Shown: positions 1 through 8,839 of the stretch, piece after piece
How the letters are laid out: each line of letters begins with the position of its first letter
Position numbering within the stretch: position 1 is the first letter of the stretch
Assembly (NCBI GenBank): GCA_039186015.1
Contig: JBCDAH010000001.1
Coordinates: 1-64,000 of the forward strand
Direction of reading: 5' to 3'
DNA: 64,000 nt
Source: JBCBWG01 sp039186015
Lineage (GTDB): Bacteria; Pseudomonadota; Alphaproteobacteria; Rhizobiales; Hyphomicrobiaceae
The notes under the pieces: generated by a model
What the model was told of the DNA's origin: nothing
The model's database searches: none
What the model saw: the letters and a program-made list of their open reading frames with translations, nothing else
Made by a program: the position numbers and the translations under genes

Positions 1-1
1 C

Positions 2-343
2 GCATCCCACTACACGCGGGCCATTACCCGGATCGATCGGGGGCTCGAGCGGTTGGTGGCCCTGATGGACATGTTGCCGGCGTACCGAAACCGAACGGTG
101 CTCGTTGTCGTTCCCGATTGCGGCCGCGACGCAAACCCGCTCATGAGCGTTCCATTCCAACACCACTTCAATTCACGCTCGGCACACGAGATCTGGGCCC
201 TCATCGCCGGCCCAGACGTGACGCGCGGGCGCGTTCTCGACAAAGCCGTTGATCAGACCAGCATCGCGGCAACCGTTGCCGCCGCCCTGGGGTTTACCGC
301 ACGCCGCGCGGAAGGCCGGGTGCTGGACGAGGTGTTTCTATGA
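2..343 (+). CDS. Alkaline phosphatase/sulfatase superfamily protein, C-terminal part
   Basis: This is the 3' end of a gene that starts before the window; the reading frame is open from base 2. The visible 113 residues contain a D-x-GRD segment (DCGRDANP), a QHHFN stretch and then AHEIWALIAGP and a GR-x-LDE ending. This order is typical of the C-terminal metal-binding half of alkaline-phosphatase-superfamily hydrolases (sulfatase or phosphodiesterase type). The stop overlaps the start of the next gene by four bases (ATGA), so the two are probably co-translated. Substrate cannot be told from this fragment. Confidence 0.6.
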   Translation, partial: ASHYTRAITRIDRGLERLVALMDMLPAYRNRTVLVVVPDCGRDANPLMSVPFQHHFNSRSAHEIWALIAGPDVTRGRVLDKAVDQTSIAATVAAALGFTARRAEGRVLDEVFL

Positions 344-1368
344 GCGCTGTCGATACCGCATCGACACCCTTCGAAGCCCGCTCTGAAGGCAAGCGCGGCC
401 TCCTGGGCCACCTCGCATCGTTGGCGCGACTGTTTGTGGGCGTTCTCTTGTGCCTGACGCCGCTGACCGCGGTTCTGGTTCTCGGTTGGCTTTTTCGCAT
501 GATGGAACATGAGACGAGGTGGGCAAGCCAGCGATTGCGGCACGCGCATCCCGAAACGATCGGCAGTCGCCCACATTTGCCGAACTGGATCGCATGGGAA
601 TCTGCCGGCCCTGCGCCTGTCCTGACCAGATGGTTCGGTGCGCTGATCGCCAACGCGCGGCGCGGTGTCGGCGCGGCCGTTACGATTGCGGCAGGAACGC
701 TGCCATTTACAACGCTGTGGCTGCTGGCCTGGTGGGCCGGTTGGAACAACTCATTCAACAAGGGCTATGAACAAGCCTGGGTTGGACCGACACTTGGTCT
801 GCTTGGCGTTCTCATCGCGTTGCCACTGCTCTCGCGCCTGCCAATGGCCCTTGCGCATCAAGCAGCAACCGGCCGCATGGCCGCGTTCTTTGCCGGGCAT
901 GATGTTCGCCATCTTATACGCGCCGTCGGCTGGCGCTATGCGGGACTATCGTTGCTGTTCGTGGTCGCCGCGCTGCCGTTGGGCATCCTGAAGTCCGCCC
1001 CTGTTTTCGTCGAATTCTGGAGCCCCGGCTTTCTTGAGCGCAACGCCGCTGAGGTTGAGGCCTTTGCCAACAGCTACCAGTTCTGGGCAACCGCATACCT
1101 GCTTCTCGTTCTGATTTGGCTGCGCCGGGCAAGTGCCCGGCTTTATGCACGCGCGACCCTCGTCGTGGCAAAGCAAGCACCTCAGCCAAAGCCGAGCCTC
1201 CTGGCAGGCCTGGTGACTATGCTGCAGTCGGCCGTCCACGTTACAATCTGGTTTGGTCTCATCGCGCAGGTTTTCGTGACACAGTTCTTGCACCATCAAT
1301 GGGTCGCGTGGCTCAACCCACCGCTCGTCGCCCTACCCTGGTTCCCACCTCTCGGCGCTGCATTGTAA
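340..1368 (+). CDS. Multi-pass membrane protein of unknown function
   Basis: A 342-residue protein whose start overlaps the stop of the upstream hydrolase gene (ATGA), indicating an operon. Hydrophobic stretches are visible near residues 28-50, 110-135, 145-165, 200-225, 245-260 and 290-340, so it is likely an inner-membrane protein with about six spans. A conserved-looking soluble segment with many Arg and His lies between the first two spans (about residues 55-85). I do not recognise the family. Co-translation with an alkaline-phosphatase-superfamily enzyme suggests it serves the same process, possibly on a membrane or envelope substrate, but that is inference. Confidence 0.7.
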   Translation: MSAVDTASTPFEARSEGKRGLLGHLASLARLFVGVLLCLTPLTAVLVLGWLFRMMEHETRWASQRLRHAHPETIGSRPHLPNWIAWESAGPAPVLTRWFGALIANARRGVGAAVTIAAGTLPFTTLWLLAWWAGWNNSFNKGYEQAWVGPTLGLLGVLIALPLLSRLPMALAHQAATGRMAAFFAGHDVRHLIRAVGWRYAGLSLLFVVAALPLGILKSAPVFVEFWSPGFLERNAAEVEAFANSYQFWATAYLLLVLIWLRRASARLYARATLVVAKQAPQPKPSLLAGLVTMLQSAVHVTIWFGLIAQVFVTQFLHHQWVAWLNPPLVALPWFPPLGAAL

Positions 1369-1425
1369 GGCGGGGGCCAGCGCATCACCATGGCGCGAGC
1401 GGGCCCGATCGCGGCCCTGTCGCAA

Positions 1426-2691
1426 TCAGAAGCGTGTAATTGCGTACGGCGTCGGATCTGTCAGCAGGTCGTCCTGTTTCATCATTTGTGCCAACAGCCG
1501 CCCCGTCACCGGCCCTAGCGTCAAGCCGAGATGATGGTGCCCGAAGTTCGCCCAAAGACCCTTGTGGCGCGGCACGGGCCCGATGACCGGAATGAGGTCG
1601 GGCGTACACGGGCGCGCGCCCATCCAAGGCTCCGGGTCGAGACGTTCTGCCAATGGAAAGATCTGGCGCGCAATCGCCTCGACCTGCTCCAACTGCACCG
1701 GCGTCGGCCGTGCGTCCCGAAACGCGAATTCCGCACCGGTGGTCACCCGAACGCCGCGATCCATGGGCGCCATGGCAAACCCGTACGTGACGTCGAGCAG
1801 CGGATGATTGAGCGTCGCGTTGCCCCCGGCACGAAAATGCATGTGGTAGCCGCGTTTGACAGCCAGCGGCACATCGATGCCAAGCCCGCGGAGCACATCG
1901 CCAGACCAGGGACCCAGCGCAATCACCGCATGGTCTGCCGTGATCGGCCCCGCGATGTTCTGCACCTGCCAACCACTACCATTCGTCGACCGGCTCAGGG
2001 TGCGTGCATCACCGGTCTCCAAGCGCCCACCACGTTCGGCAAACAACTTGGCATACGCCCGCGTCAGGGCCTCCGGATCGCCAATCGATCCGACCTGAGG
2101 CAACACGATCCCACCCACAAACTCTTCCCGCAGGTGCGGTTCGATCTGTTCCAGCTGATCGGGATTCTTCACTTCAAAGTCGATACCGTAGGTGTCGTGA
2201 AGGCGTGACTGCTCAGCCTCATCCGCGTCGAGGTCTTCAGTGTCGCGATGCAAGCGGACATAACCGGTCCGGCGGAGCATGTCTGCGCAGCCGGCTTCCG
2301 CCATCAGGCTCTCGTGCTCGGCGACGGCCCGAAGCACCAGAGGCGCATGCGCTTCAGCACCAGCCGTCAGGCCTCTCTGGCCGGAATTCCGCCAATAGCG
2401 CCACAACCAGGGCGCGAGCCGCAACACGGCACGGTAGTGAAGATGTGCTTGCGTCGACTTGTTGCGCGCCATGGTCAACAGCGTTCGCCAGTCCCGCGGC
2501 ATCATGTAGGGCACAATGGCCTCGTGCTGAATCAGGCCGGCATTGCCGAATGACGTGGCCTGTCCCGGTGGCTGACGGTCGATCAAGACGACATCATACC
2601 CGGCCATCTGGAGCTGGCAGGCCGTGGACACGCCGACAATTCCGGCCCCCAGCACAATGCAGTCGTGTTTGCGTGCCGTCATCTCGTTCAT
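1426..2691 (-). CDS. D-amino acid dehydrogenase-like FAD oxidoreductase
   Basis: A 421-residue member of the DAO/DadA family, which oxidatively deaminates D-amino acids or related secondary amines and passes electrons to the respiratory chain. The N-terminus has the FAD-binding Rossmann motif (VLGAGIVGVSTA, residues 14-25) followed by an acidic residue ending strand 2 (VVLID). The C-terminal part has the family-typical WMGARPCTPDLIPVIGP and NFGHHHLGLTLGP segments that close the flavin site. Its length matches DadA (about 415-430). It is divergent from purB and stands alone. Substrate could also be another amino or imino acid, so I give no gene symbol. Confidence 0.85.
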   Translation of the reverse strand: MNEMTARKHDCIVLGAGIVGVSTACQLQMAGYDVVLIDRQPPGQATSFGNAGLIQHEAIVPYMMPRDWRTLLTMARNKSTQAHLHYRAVLRLAPWLWRYWRNSGQRGLTAGAEAHAPLVLRAVAEHESLMAEAGCADMLRRTGYVRLHRDTEDLDADEAEQSRLHDTYGIDFEVKNPDQLEQIEPHLREEFVGGIVLPQVGSIGDPEALTRAYAKLFAERGGRLETGDARTLSRSTNGSGWQVQNIAGPITADHAVIALGPWSGDVLRGLGIDVPLAVKRGYHMHFRAGGNATLNHPLLDVTYGFAMAPMDRGVRVTTGAEFAFRDARPTPVQLEQVEAIARQIFPLAERLDPEPWMGARPCTPDLIPVIGPVPRHKGLWANFGHHHLGLTLGPVTGRLLAQMMKQDDLLTDPTPYAITRF

Positions 2692-2711
2692 TCACTGATC
2701 TCTTTGTCTGA

Positions 2712-2739
2712 GCCATGTCGTTCTGGCCATGTCGTTCTG
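2712..2739. repeat. Two-copy 14-bp tandem repeat
   Basis: The unit GCCATGTCGTTCTG occurs twice in direct succession, followed by a decayed third start (GCTATG). It lies in the divergent gap between the DadA-like gene and purB. It is short and probably arose by slippage. Confidence 0.7.
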
Positions 2740-2853
2740 GCTATGCCTTCACGCTACGTCACTGTGCGTGATCAAGCCTTGCGATTTGCCTGCCTGACTA
2801 TGTCTCTGCTAGCGCTGCACGCTGAACGCAAGAACCGGTTAGGGCCGTCGCAC

Positions 2854-4173
2854 ATGATCCCGCGTTACTCACGACCAGAAATGGCGTCCATTTGGGCACC
2901 GGAAACGCGCTTTCGGATTTGGTTTGAAATCGAGGCCCATGCCGCAACGGCGATGGCCAATCTCGGAATAATCCCGCAGGCTGCCGCTGAAACAATCTGG
3001 GCAAAAGGGAATGCAGCGACATTCGATGTCGCACGTATTGACGAGATCGAACGAGAGACCAAGCACGATGTTATCGCATTCCTGACCCATCTTGCCGAAC
3101 ATGTCGGCCCGGAGGCGCGATTCGTGCATCAGGGCATGACATCATCGGATGTGCTCGACACCTGCCTGAACGTGCAACTGGTTCGCGCGACCGATGTCTT
3201 GCTGAGTGATGTTGACCGTCTCCTGGCGGCGCTGAAAAAGCGGGCAATCGAGCACCGGCACACACTGACGATTGGTCGCAGTCACGGGATACACGCAGAA
3301 CCCACGACCTTCGGCGTCAAACTTGCCTCGTTTTACGCTGAGTTTGCGCGCGGCAAGGCACGCCTGCTTTCGGCGCGCTCAGAAATCGCAACCTGCGCGC
3401 TCTCGGGCGCGGTTGGGACGTTCGCCAACATCGACCCACGCATTGAAACCCACGTTGCAGACGCCCTGGGACTGGCGCCCGAACCGGTCTCAACCCAGGT
3501 TATCCCGCGTGATCGCCATGCCATGTACTTTGCGACCCTTGGCGTCATCGCATCATCGATCGAGCGGTTGGCGACTGAGATCCGCCACCTGCAACGCACG
3601 GAAGTTCTGGAGGCCGAAGAGTACTTTTCGCCGGGTCAAAAGGGCTCCTCGGCAATGCCGCACAAGCGGAACCCTGTTCTGACCGAGAACCTCACGGGAC
3701 TGGCGCGAGTTGTGCGCAGCGCTGTGATCCCAGCTCTCGAGAACGTCGCCCTCTGGCACGAACGCGACATCTCACATTCCTCCGTCGAGCGCATGATCGG
3801 CCCGGACACCACCGTAACGCTGGACTTTGCCCTGAACCGTCTCGCCGGTGTGGTTGAAACGCTGGTTGTTTATCCAGACAACATGCGGAAGAATCTGGAT
3901 CGCCTTGGAGGCCTGCACAATTCTCAGCGCGTGCTCCTTGCCCTTACCCAGGCCGGTGTCAGCCGCGAGCAGGCCTATCAGCTAGTGCAACGCAACGCGA
4001 TGAAGACCTGGCAAGAAGGCAAGGATTTTCTGTCAGAACTGAAGGCGGACCCGGATGTGACAGCACATCTGGCTACTGATGCCCTCGAAAACATGTTCGA
4101 TCTCGCCTACCACACGCAGCACGTGGATACGATCTTCGCGCGTGTGTTTGGCGCAGATCACGATCAGGCCTGA
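2854..4173 (+). CDS. purB: Adenylosuccinate lyase
   Basis: A 439-residue cytosolic enzyme of the fumarase/aspartase superfamily. It cleaves SAICAR to AICAR plus fumarate and adenylosuccinate to AMP plus fumarate, so it acts twice in purine synthesis. The superfamily signature SSAMPHKRNP is present at about residue 266, and the conserved HQGMTSSDVLDT and GRSHGIHAEPTTFG loops are intact. I chose the ATG at 2854 (MIPRYSRPEM) because the family normally begins with this motif; the frame is open about 60 codons further upstream. Other purine genes follow 2 kb downstream. Confidence 0.95.
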   Translation: MIPRYSRPEMASIWAPETRFRIWFEIEAHAATAMANLGIIPQAAAETIWAKGNAATFDVARIDEIERETKHDVIAFLTHLAEHVGPEARFVHQGMTSSDVLDTCLNVQLVRATDVLLSDVDRLLAALKKRAIEHRHTLTIGRSHGIHAEPTTFGVKLASFYAEFARGKARLLSARSEIATCALSGAVGTFANIDPRIETHVADALGLAPEPVSTQVIPRDRHAMYFATLGVIASSIERLATEIRHLQRTEVLEAEEYFSPGQKGSSAMPHKRNPVLTENLTGLARVVRSAVIPALENVALWHERDISHSSVERMIGPDTTVTLDFALNRLAGVVETLVVYPDNMRKNLDRLGGLHNSQRVLLALTQAGVSREQAYQLVQRNAMKTWQEGKDFLSELKADPDVTAHLATDALENMFDLAYHTQHVDTIFARVFGADHDQA

Positions 4174-4186
4174 GCCGGAGTTTGCT

Positions 4187-4738
4187 ATGAAGGCACGTGA
4201 GGCTGACATTCTGATACTGCCCGGGCTGGGCGGCGGTGCACCGGATACGTGGTACCATCGGTGGCTGCCGAAACTCGGGACGGCGCGGCGGGTCGAGCAG
4301 CCGGATTTTTGGGCGCCGGACCGCGATGTCTGGGTCGCCAACGTGCTCTCGGCGGTCCACAATGCTGAACGCCCCGTCGTGATCATTGGGCATTCCGCCG
4401 GCGTCATTACCGCTGTTCACTCAGCCGCCACGGCACCGGCCGGGAAAATCCACGGTGCGTTCTTCGTCGGCACACCAGACCTCGCATCGCATCTTGAAGA
4501 GTTTCCGCAGGCTGCGACCTTGCTGCCGCCGCCGATGGACAAGCTCGCGTTTCCCTCGCTGATGGTCGCGAGCCGCACGGACCCCTATTGCGCTTACGAC
4601 GTTGCCGCCGGATTCGCAGCATCCTGGGGCTCTCGATTGATTGACGCAGGCGATGCCGGCCACCTGAACGCTGATTCCGGACATGGCCCTTGGCCGGAGG
4701 GATCACTTACATTTGCGCGATTTATAAGCTCGCTTTGA
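4187..4738 (+). CDS. RBBP9/YdeN family alpha/beta hydrolase
   Basis: A 183-residue small serine hydrolase. The start MKAREADILILPGLGG gives the first strand and the oxyanion-loop glycines. GHSAG (about residue 67) is the nucleophile elbow, SRTDPYC holds the acid, and GHLNADSGHGPWPEG is the RBBP9-type histidine loop. Length matches the family. It begins 13 bases after purB and could be cotranscribed with it. Members cleave small esters or peptides; the physiological substrate is unknown. Confidence 0.85.
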   Translation: MKAREADILILPGLGGGAPDTWYHRWLPKLGTARRVEQPDFWAPDRDVWVANVLSAVHNAERPVVIIGHSAGVITAVHSAATAPAGKIHGAFFVGTPDLASHLEEFPQAATLLPPPMDKLAFPSLMVASRTDPYCAYDVAAGFAASWGSRLIDAGDAGHLNADSGHGPWPEGSLTFARFISSL

Positions 4739-4983
4739 ACTCGATTGCCGGCATATACCGCTTGTTGCCGCCGCGGCTATAGATCGGGACACGAAAGGTT
4801 CAAAAGTACCGGATAGTCGAAACACTAGGTCATTTCCGCCAGAGGCGGGCTCACGTCGCCGGCCCACACAACCCGCTCACCTCAAGACACGGTGTCGTAG
4901 AGCGCCGGGTCGATGTGGGAGGTTTCAGCTAACCACGAAAGACTCTAGGCTCGTTTGCTTTCACTTAAGACCGGAGACCGCCA

Positions 4984-5433
4984 ATGCTTCGAAAGCTCGC
5001 CTCAAGCATGCTTGCTGCGATTGCAATCGCGCTGATTTCTGGGCCTGCCATGGCACAAACCGGCATTTCACCGTTCCCACTCAAGCCGAAGTCCAAAACC
5101 GCAAGTAAGTTGCTTGGCGGCGGCGTTTCCATTTCGGTCAGCTATCAGTTCTTCATGGAAGGCAATCCTCGGTCGATCGAGGAACAGGCCGTTCTCTCGG
5201 AGAAAGGGCGGCGGGCCGTTTACACACTTCTGGCAAAGGAGTGCGCCGCGCTTCTGGAGACAATCGCGTCGTCTTGCAAAATCAGCCGAGCGAACGTCTC
5301 AAGCCAAATGAACACCAGTACATCGCGCTATCAAGCGCGCGGCGTCCGCGTGTCCGGATCGGCAACCTATCGCATTTCGCTGAAGCCGCTATCGAAGGCC
5401 GCGCCAAACAGCGCAACCGGAACGCCTCAGTAA
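4984..5433 (+). CDS. Secreted hypothetical protein
   Basis: A 149-residue protein with a clear Sec signal peptide (LRKLASSMLAAIAIALISGPAMAQ, cleavage near residue 25). The mature part is about 125 residues. It contains two cysteines (KECAALL and SSCKISR) that could form a disulfide, and an alternating hydrophobic C-terminal strand (SGSATYRISLKPL). The pattern looks somewhat like a periplasmic SIMPL or BON-sized domain but I cannot assign a family. It is a single gene with a 245-bp upstream gap and a short tandem repeat directly after its stop. Confidence 0.7.
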   Translation: MLRKLASSMLAAIAIALISGPAMAQTGISPFPLKPKSKTASKLLGGGVSISVSYQFFMEGNPRSIEEQAVLSEKGRRAVYTLLAKECAALLETIASSCKISRANVSSQMNTSTSRYQARGVRVSGSATYRISLKPLSKAAPNSATGTPQ

Positions 5434-5468
5434 TTGCCCCGTAGTGATTGCCCGGTAGTGATTGCCCG
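5428..5468. repeat. 14-bp tandem repeat after a stop codon
   Basis: Two exact copies of GTAGTGATTGCCCG (5441-5454 and 5455-5468) follow a decayed copy (GTAATTGCCCC) that includes the TAA stop of the upstream gene. This looks like slippage duplication of the gene end. Confidence 0.75.
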
Positions 5469-5489
5469 ATGGGGCGGCTTACGCACTGG

Positions 5490-5512
5490 AAAAAGGGGCC
5501 GAACCGGCCCCT
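5490..5512 (-). terminator. Rho-independent terminator of the ATPase-inhibitor gene
   Basis: On the minus strand, a perfect 7-bp stem (AGGGGCC/GGCCCCT, 5-nt loop) is followed by a run of five T. It lies about 100 bp downstream of the zeta-subunit gene and faces the right way to end its transcript. Confidence 0.75.
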
Positions 5513-5615
5513 CTCAGCCTCACAGCGCAATGCGCGCACGCACGATCCAGATTACCACGGACCGCAAGTACGCGGAGATCCAAGCGCGTCGCAATGACGC
5601 ATATCTGCTTGGCAC

Positions 5616-5939
5616 TCAGCCTTTGCTCTCAATCTGTTCGACAGCCGCGCGCAGGAACGCGTCCATTTTGTCGCGCAGTTCGTCATCCGTCACGTTGACG
5701 CCTTTCGCATCGAAGTCGGCCCGGACCTTGCGAAACACATCGTCATCTCCGGCTTCTTCCAGGTCGGCGCGGCGGACGTCTTTGGCGTATTCAGCGGCTG
5801 CATCACCGGTGAGGCCCAGCTTTTCGCCCGCCCAATCCGCCAGCATCTTGTTGCGCCGGGCTTCGGCCTTGAACTTGAGCTCTTGGTCGTGTGCGAATTT
5901 GTTCTCAAACGCACGTTCCCGATCGTCAAAAGTCGCCAT
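5616..5939 (-). CDS. F1Fo-ATPase inhibitor zeta subunit (DUF1476)
   Basis: A 107-residue soluble protein of the alphaproteobacterial DUF1476 family, shown in Paracoccus to be the zeta subunit that inserts its N-terminus into F1 and blocks ATP hydrolysis. The start MATFDDRERAFENKFAHDQE is the family's inhibitory segment, followed by four predicted helices. The ATG at 5939 was chosen on this basis, although the frame is open 69 codons further upstream. It is a single gene divergent from purC with its own terminator. No atp genes are nearby. Confidence 0.9.
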   Translation of the reverse strand: MATFDDRERAFENKFAHDQELKFKAEARRNKMLADWAGEKLGLTGDAAAEYAKDVRRADLEEAGDDDVFRKVRADFDAKGVNVTDDELRDKMDAFLRAAVEQIESKG

Positions 5940-6396
5940 CTCGTTCTCCACAGCTTCAGGCACCGGTCGGATCGACGCAGGCCCCGACATCCCATAACTC
6001 GCCCATATCGTGTACCGGCACGTATGGTGTACAGCCAAATCCCAAGACCGATCGGCGCCGACATCGTGAAATTCACCGGCATAGGCCGTGTTCGCAACAT
6101 CGACAGCCAGCGTCTTGCCATCGCTTTGGCCTATTGCCACTAACATTGTGTCGTGACCAGTTTTCAGCTAGGGGCCACGACCCAAGTTCTGCGACCGTTT
6201 CGGCCGCGCAGTTTTTGCGTTCAGGCGCCGTGGCTGCTATCGGTCTCCGCAGTACAAAGCATTAACCGCTGGCAGAACGCTGCGACCGCAGGACTGGCGC
6301 GCGTTTCCCAGCCATCGCGCGCAGCGAGAGTTGGCAACTCTGGCCCAAGGCCGCCAGAGCCGATATCGCGTTCGGCGCGCCCAGGGGACAGACGGA
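5940..6396. other. Divergent intergenic region
   Basis: This 457-bp gap separates the ATPase inhibitor gene (leftward) from purC (rightward) and should hold both promoters. Open frames here have no convincing start or protein-like composition. I see no conserved RNA element or clear operator. Confidence 0.5.
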
Positions 6397-7197
6397 ATGA
6401 ACAGGCGCCGCCGCGTTTATGAAGGCAAGGCAAAGGTTCTGTATGAAGGTCCGGAACCCGGAACCCTGATCCAGCACTTCAAGGATGATGCGACTGCGTT
6501 CAATGGTGAAAAGCACGCGCAAATCGACGGCAAAGGCGTTCTGAACAACCGGATTTCGGAGTTCTTGTTCCTGCGCCTGGGCGAAATCGGCATTCCGACC
6601 CATTTCATGCGCCGCATGAACATGCGCGAGCAGTTGATCCGCGAAGTCGAGATCATTCCGATCGAGGTTGTTGTCCGCAATCTTGCGGCTGGCTCGATTT
6701 CCAAGCGCCTCGGCCTTGAGGAAGGCACGCCGCTGCCGCGTTCGATCATCGAATTCTATTATAAGAACGATGAATTGAACGATCCGATGATCACGGAGGA
6801 ACATATCACCGCCTTCGGCTGGGCCTCCCCTCCGGAAATCGACGAGATCATGAGCCTGGCTCTGCGCGTGAACGATTTCCTGGTCGGATTGTTTCTGGGC
6901 GTTGGTATCCGGTTGGTTGACTTCAAAATGGAGTTTGGCCGGGCCTGGGAGAACGACGTGATGCGGATTCTCCTGGCCGACGAAATCAGCCCTGACAGCT
7001 GCCGACTATGGGACATCCAGACACAGAACAAGCTTGACAAAGACCGATTCCGGCAGGATCTCGGGAACGTGCTCGAGGCCTATCAAGAAGTCGCGCGACG
7101 CTTGGGTGTACTCCACGAAAGTCGCCCGGCTGTTGGTCAAGGTCCTGTTTTGGCGGTCTCAAACACGGACAAGCAGTCCGAACCAGCCGGAGAATAG
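6397..7197 (+). CDS. purC: Phosphoribosylaminoimidazole-succinocarboxamide synthase (SAICAR synthase)
   Basis: A 266-residue cytosolic enzyme that couples CAIR to aspartate with ATP in purine synthesis. The start MNRRRRVYEGKAKVLYEG carries the nucleotide-binding YEGKAK motif. Further family landmarks are IPIEVVVRNLAAGS, the acidic LVDFKMEFGR segment and LADEISPDSCRLWD near residue 200. The ATG at 6397 was chosen because purC normally starts just before YEGKAK. It heads the purC-purS-purQ cluster. The C-terminal 30 residues beyond the catalytic fold are poorly conserved. Confidence 0.96.
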   Translation: MNRRRRVYEGKAKVLYEGPEPGTLIQHFKDDATAFNGEKHAQIDGKGVLNNRISEFLFLRLGEIGIPTHFMRRMNMREQLIREVEIIPIEVVVRNLAAGSISKRLGLEEGTPLPRSIIEFYYKNDELNDPMITEEHITAFGWASPPEIDEIMSLALRVNDFLVGLFLGVGIRLVDFKMEFGRAWENDVMRILLADEISPDSCRLWDIQTQNKLDKDRFRQDLGNVLEAYQEVARRLGVLHESRPAVGQGPVLAVSNTDKQSEPAGE

Positions 7198-7261
7198 AGC
7201 TGCGTTGCACAGACGCCTGCCTGACACATAACGTCGCGAAACATCGACAGCGGGGAAGCCG

Positions 7262-7504
7262 ATGAAAGCGCTGGTCAAAGTCACACTCAAGCACGGTGTG
7301 CTCGATCCCCAGGGGCTTGCCATATCGAGCGCGTTATCCGGTTTAGGCTTCACCGGCATCGACAGCGTCCGGCAAGGCAAGTGGATCGAGATCGAACTTG
7401 CGGAAACGGATGCAACCGCTGCGCGCGCGGCGGTGGAAAACATGTGCGAACAGCTGCTGGCAAACACGGTCATCGAGACCTACGCCGTCGAACTCGTCGA
7501 GTGA
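7262..7504 (+). CDS. purS: FGAM synthase subunit PurS
   Basis: An 80-residue protein that bridges PurL and PurQ in the three-part phosphoribosylformylglycinamidine synthase and is needed for ammonia transfer. It shows the family pattern KVTLKHGVLDPQG near the start and ISSALSGLGF, then DSVRQGKWIEIEL, and a C-terminal NTVIETYAVEL strand. An RBS-like GGGGAAG lies just before the ATG. It sits 64 bp after purC and 9 bp before purQ. Confidence 0.95.
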   Translation: MKALVKVTLKHGVLDPQGLAISSALSGLGFTGIDSVRQGKWIEIELAETDATAARAAVENMCEQLLANTVIETYAVELVE

Positions 7505-7513
7505 TAAGCGAAC

Positions 7514-8203
7514 ATGAACCCCACAGTGATCGTTTTCCCCGGATCGAACTGCGATCGGGACTCGAAAGTCGCGATTGAGAAGATTTCGGGCCAACCCGTT
7601 CAAATGGTGTGGCACGGCGAAACCGAGTTGCCGCCATCGTCGCTCATTGTCATCCCGGGCGGGTTTTCCTACGGCGATTACCTCAGATGCGGCGCCATCG
7701 CCGCACGGTCGCCGATCATGCGCGCCATCGTGGACGCCGCGAATACGGGTACGCCGGTCATTGGCATTTGCAATGGTTTCCAGGTGCTGTGCGAGTGTGG
7801 GCTCTTGCCCGGCGTCCTGATGCGCAACGCCTCGCTCAAGTTCGTCTGCCGCGATGTCCACGTCCGCGTGGAACAGACAGCAACGCCGTTCACGAACACA
7901 TTCCAACGCGGCCAAGTCTTGCGGATGCCCGTTGCCCACCACGACGGCAACTACTTCGCGGACGAGCAGACCCTACAGCAGCTTGAGGACGACGGGCAGA
8001 TCGTCTTCCGATACGTTGCCCCGGACGGCGCGCCGTCACCATCCGCCAATCCCAACGGGTCTCAGGGCAACATCGCCGGCATCTGTTCAAAGCAACGCAA
8101 CGTTGTTGGCCTGATGCCGCATCCGGAGCGCCTGTATGAGGCCGCCCTCGGTGGCAGTGACGGCCGCGGATTGTTTGAAAGCGCTCTGGCGCTGGCCGCG
8201 TAG
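7514..8203 (+). CDS. purQ: FGAM synthase glutaminase subunit PurQ
   Basis: A 229-residue class I glutamine amidotransferase that supplies ammonia to PurL. VIVFPGSNCD begins the protein. The nucleophile cysteine is in GICNGFQVLCE (about residue 87), and the catalytic His and Glu are in LMPHPERLYE near the C-terminus. GFSYGDYLRCGAIAA is the PurQ-specific loop. Length is normal. It is nine bases downstream of purS; in this window purL lies 636 bp further on instead of next to it. Confidence 0.96.
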   Translation: MNPTVIVFPGSNCDRDSKVAIEKISGQPVQMVWHGETELPPSSLIVIPGGFSYGDYLRCGAIAARSPIMRAIVDAANTGTPVIGICNGFQVLCECGLLPGVLMRNASLKFVCRDVHVRVEQTATPFTNTFQRGQVLRMPVAHHDGNYFADEQTLQQLEDDGQIVFRYVAPDGAPSPSANPNGSQGNIAGICSKQRNVVGLMPHPERLYEAALGGSDGRGLFESALALAA

Positions 8204-8262
8204 CGCAAATCCCGCGCAAGTCTATTTCTCTCGAATGCGTGTCACTCCAGACCGCAATGGCT

Positions 8263-8607
8263 TTATGGTCTGACGGATGCGTCCACTGCGGCGCCACAAC
8301 TGACGCGGATCCAGCCCGAAGACACGACTCTGTCGTCTGAAATACACTGCCGCAGCCGCCACCAGCAGCCTTCGAAGTGTGTCAAGGCCTTATGAACGCG
8401 GCAAACACGGGTTGACCGCTTCCTGACGATGTTTGGACGCTCAGCCGACACCGTCGAGAGCGCAGCCATGCGCTGCACATCGGCATTTGCGTGCTGAACG
8501 GGGTTGGAAACGCCGAAACCCGCGGCTGCCGCGGCGGCGATCAGCGTCGCCATCCCCAAAATGCCGATCAGAGCCATAACCGTACTTGCAAGCGACAATC
8601 GCAGCAT
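8263..8607 (-). CDS. Small hypothetical protein with N-terminal signal or membrane segment
   Basis: A 114-residue frame on the strand opposite the purine genes. The start at 8607 (MLRLSLASTVMALIGILGM) is preceded by GGAG about six bases upstream and gives a plausible signal peptide or single transmembrane helix ending in a run of alanines. The last 60 residues have low protein-like character, so the true end may differ. I do not recognise a family. It is the only candidate gene in the purQ-purL gap. Confidence 0.4.
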   Translation of the reverse strand: MLRLSLASTVMALIGILGMATLIAAAAAAGFGVSNPVQHANADVQRMAALSTVSAERPNIVRKRSTRVCRVHKALTHFEGCWWRLRQCISDDRVVSSGWIRVSCGAAVDASVRP

Positions 8608-8839
8608 AACAACTCCGTCTGCGCAGCTTCGAACGTGCGCGTCCAAGTGGCACCACGCAGTTGTATGTCGCGTTACAGGAGCGATCGGTTCCCGAGATGA
8701 GTTCAGGGCCGTGTCCGTCGGGTTGGCATTGCGCCGTTTCCTTCGGAAATTGCTGCGGGCAGAAATGGTTCAAGAGCCACGACAACACGGCATCGCAACG
8801 CTATAAGCGGCTCACGAGGCGGGAAAACGTGGTGAACAT

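Noticed and set aside
5434..5997. A 187-codon plus-strand frame rich in Ser and Arg
   Set aside because: It is antisense to the ATPase zeta-subunit gene, which has a clear family match, and its composition is typical of a shadow frame.
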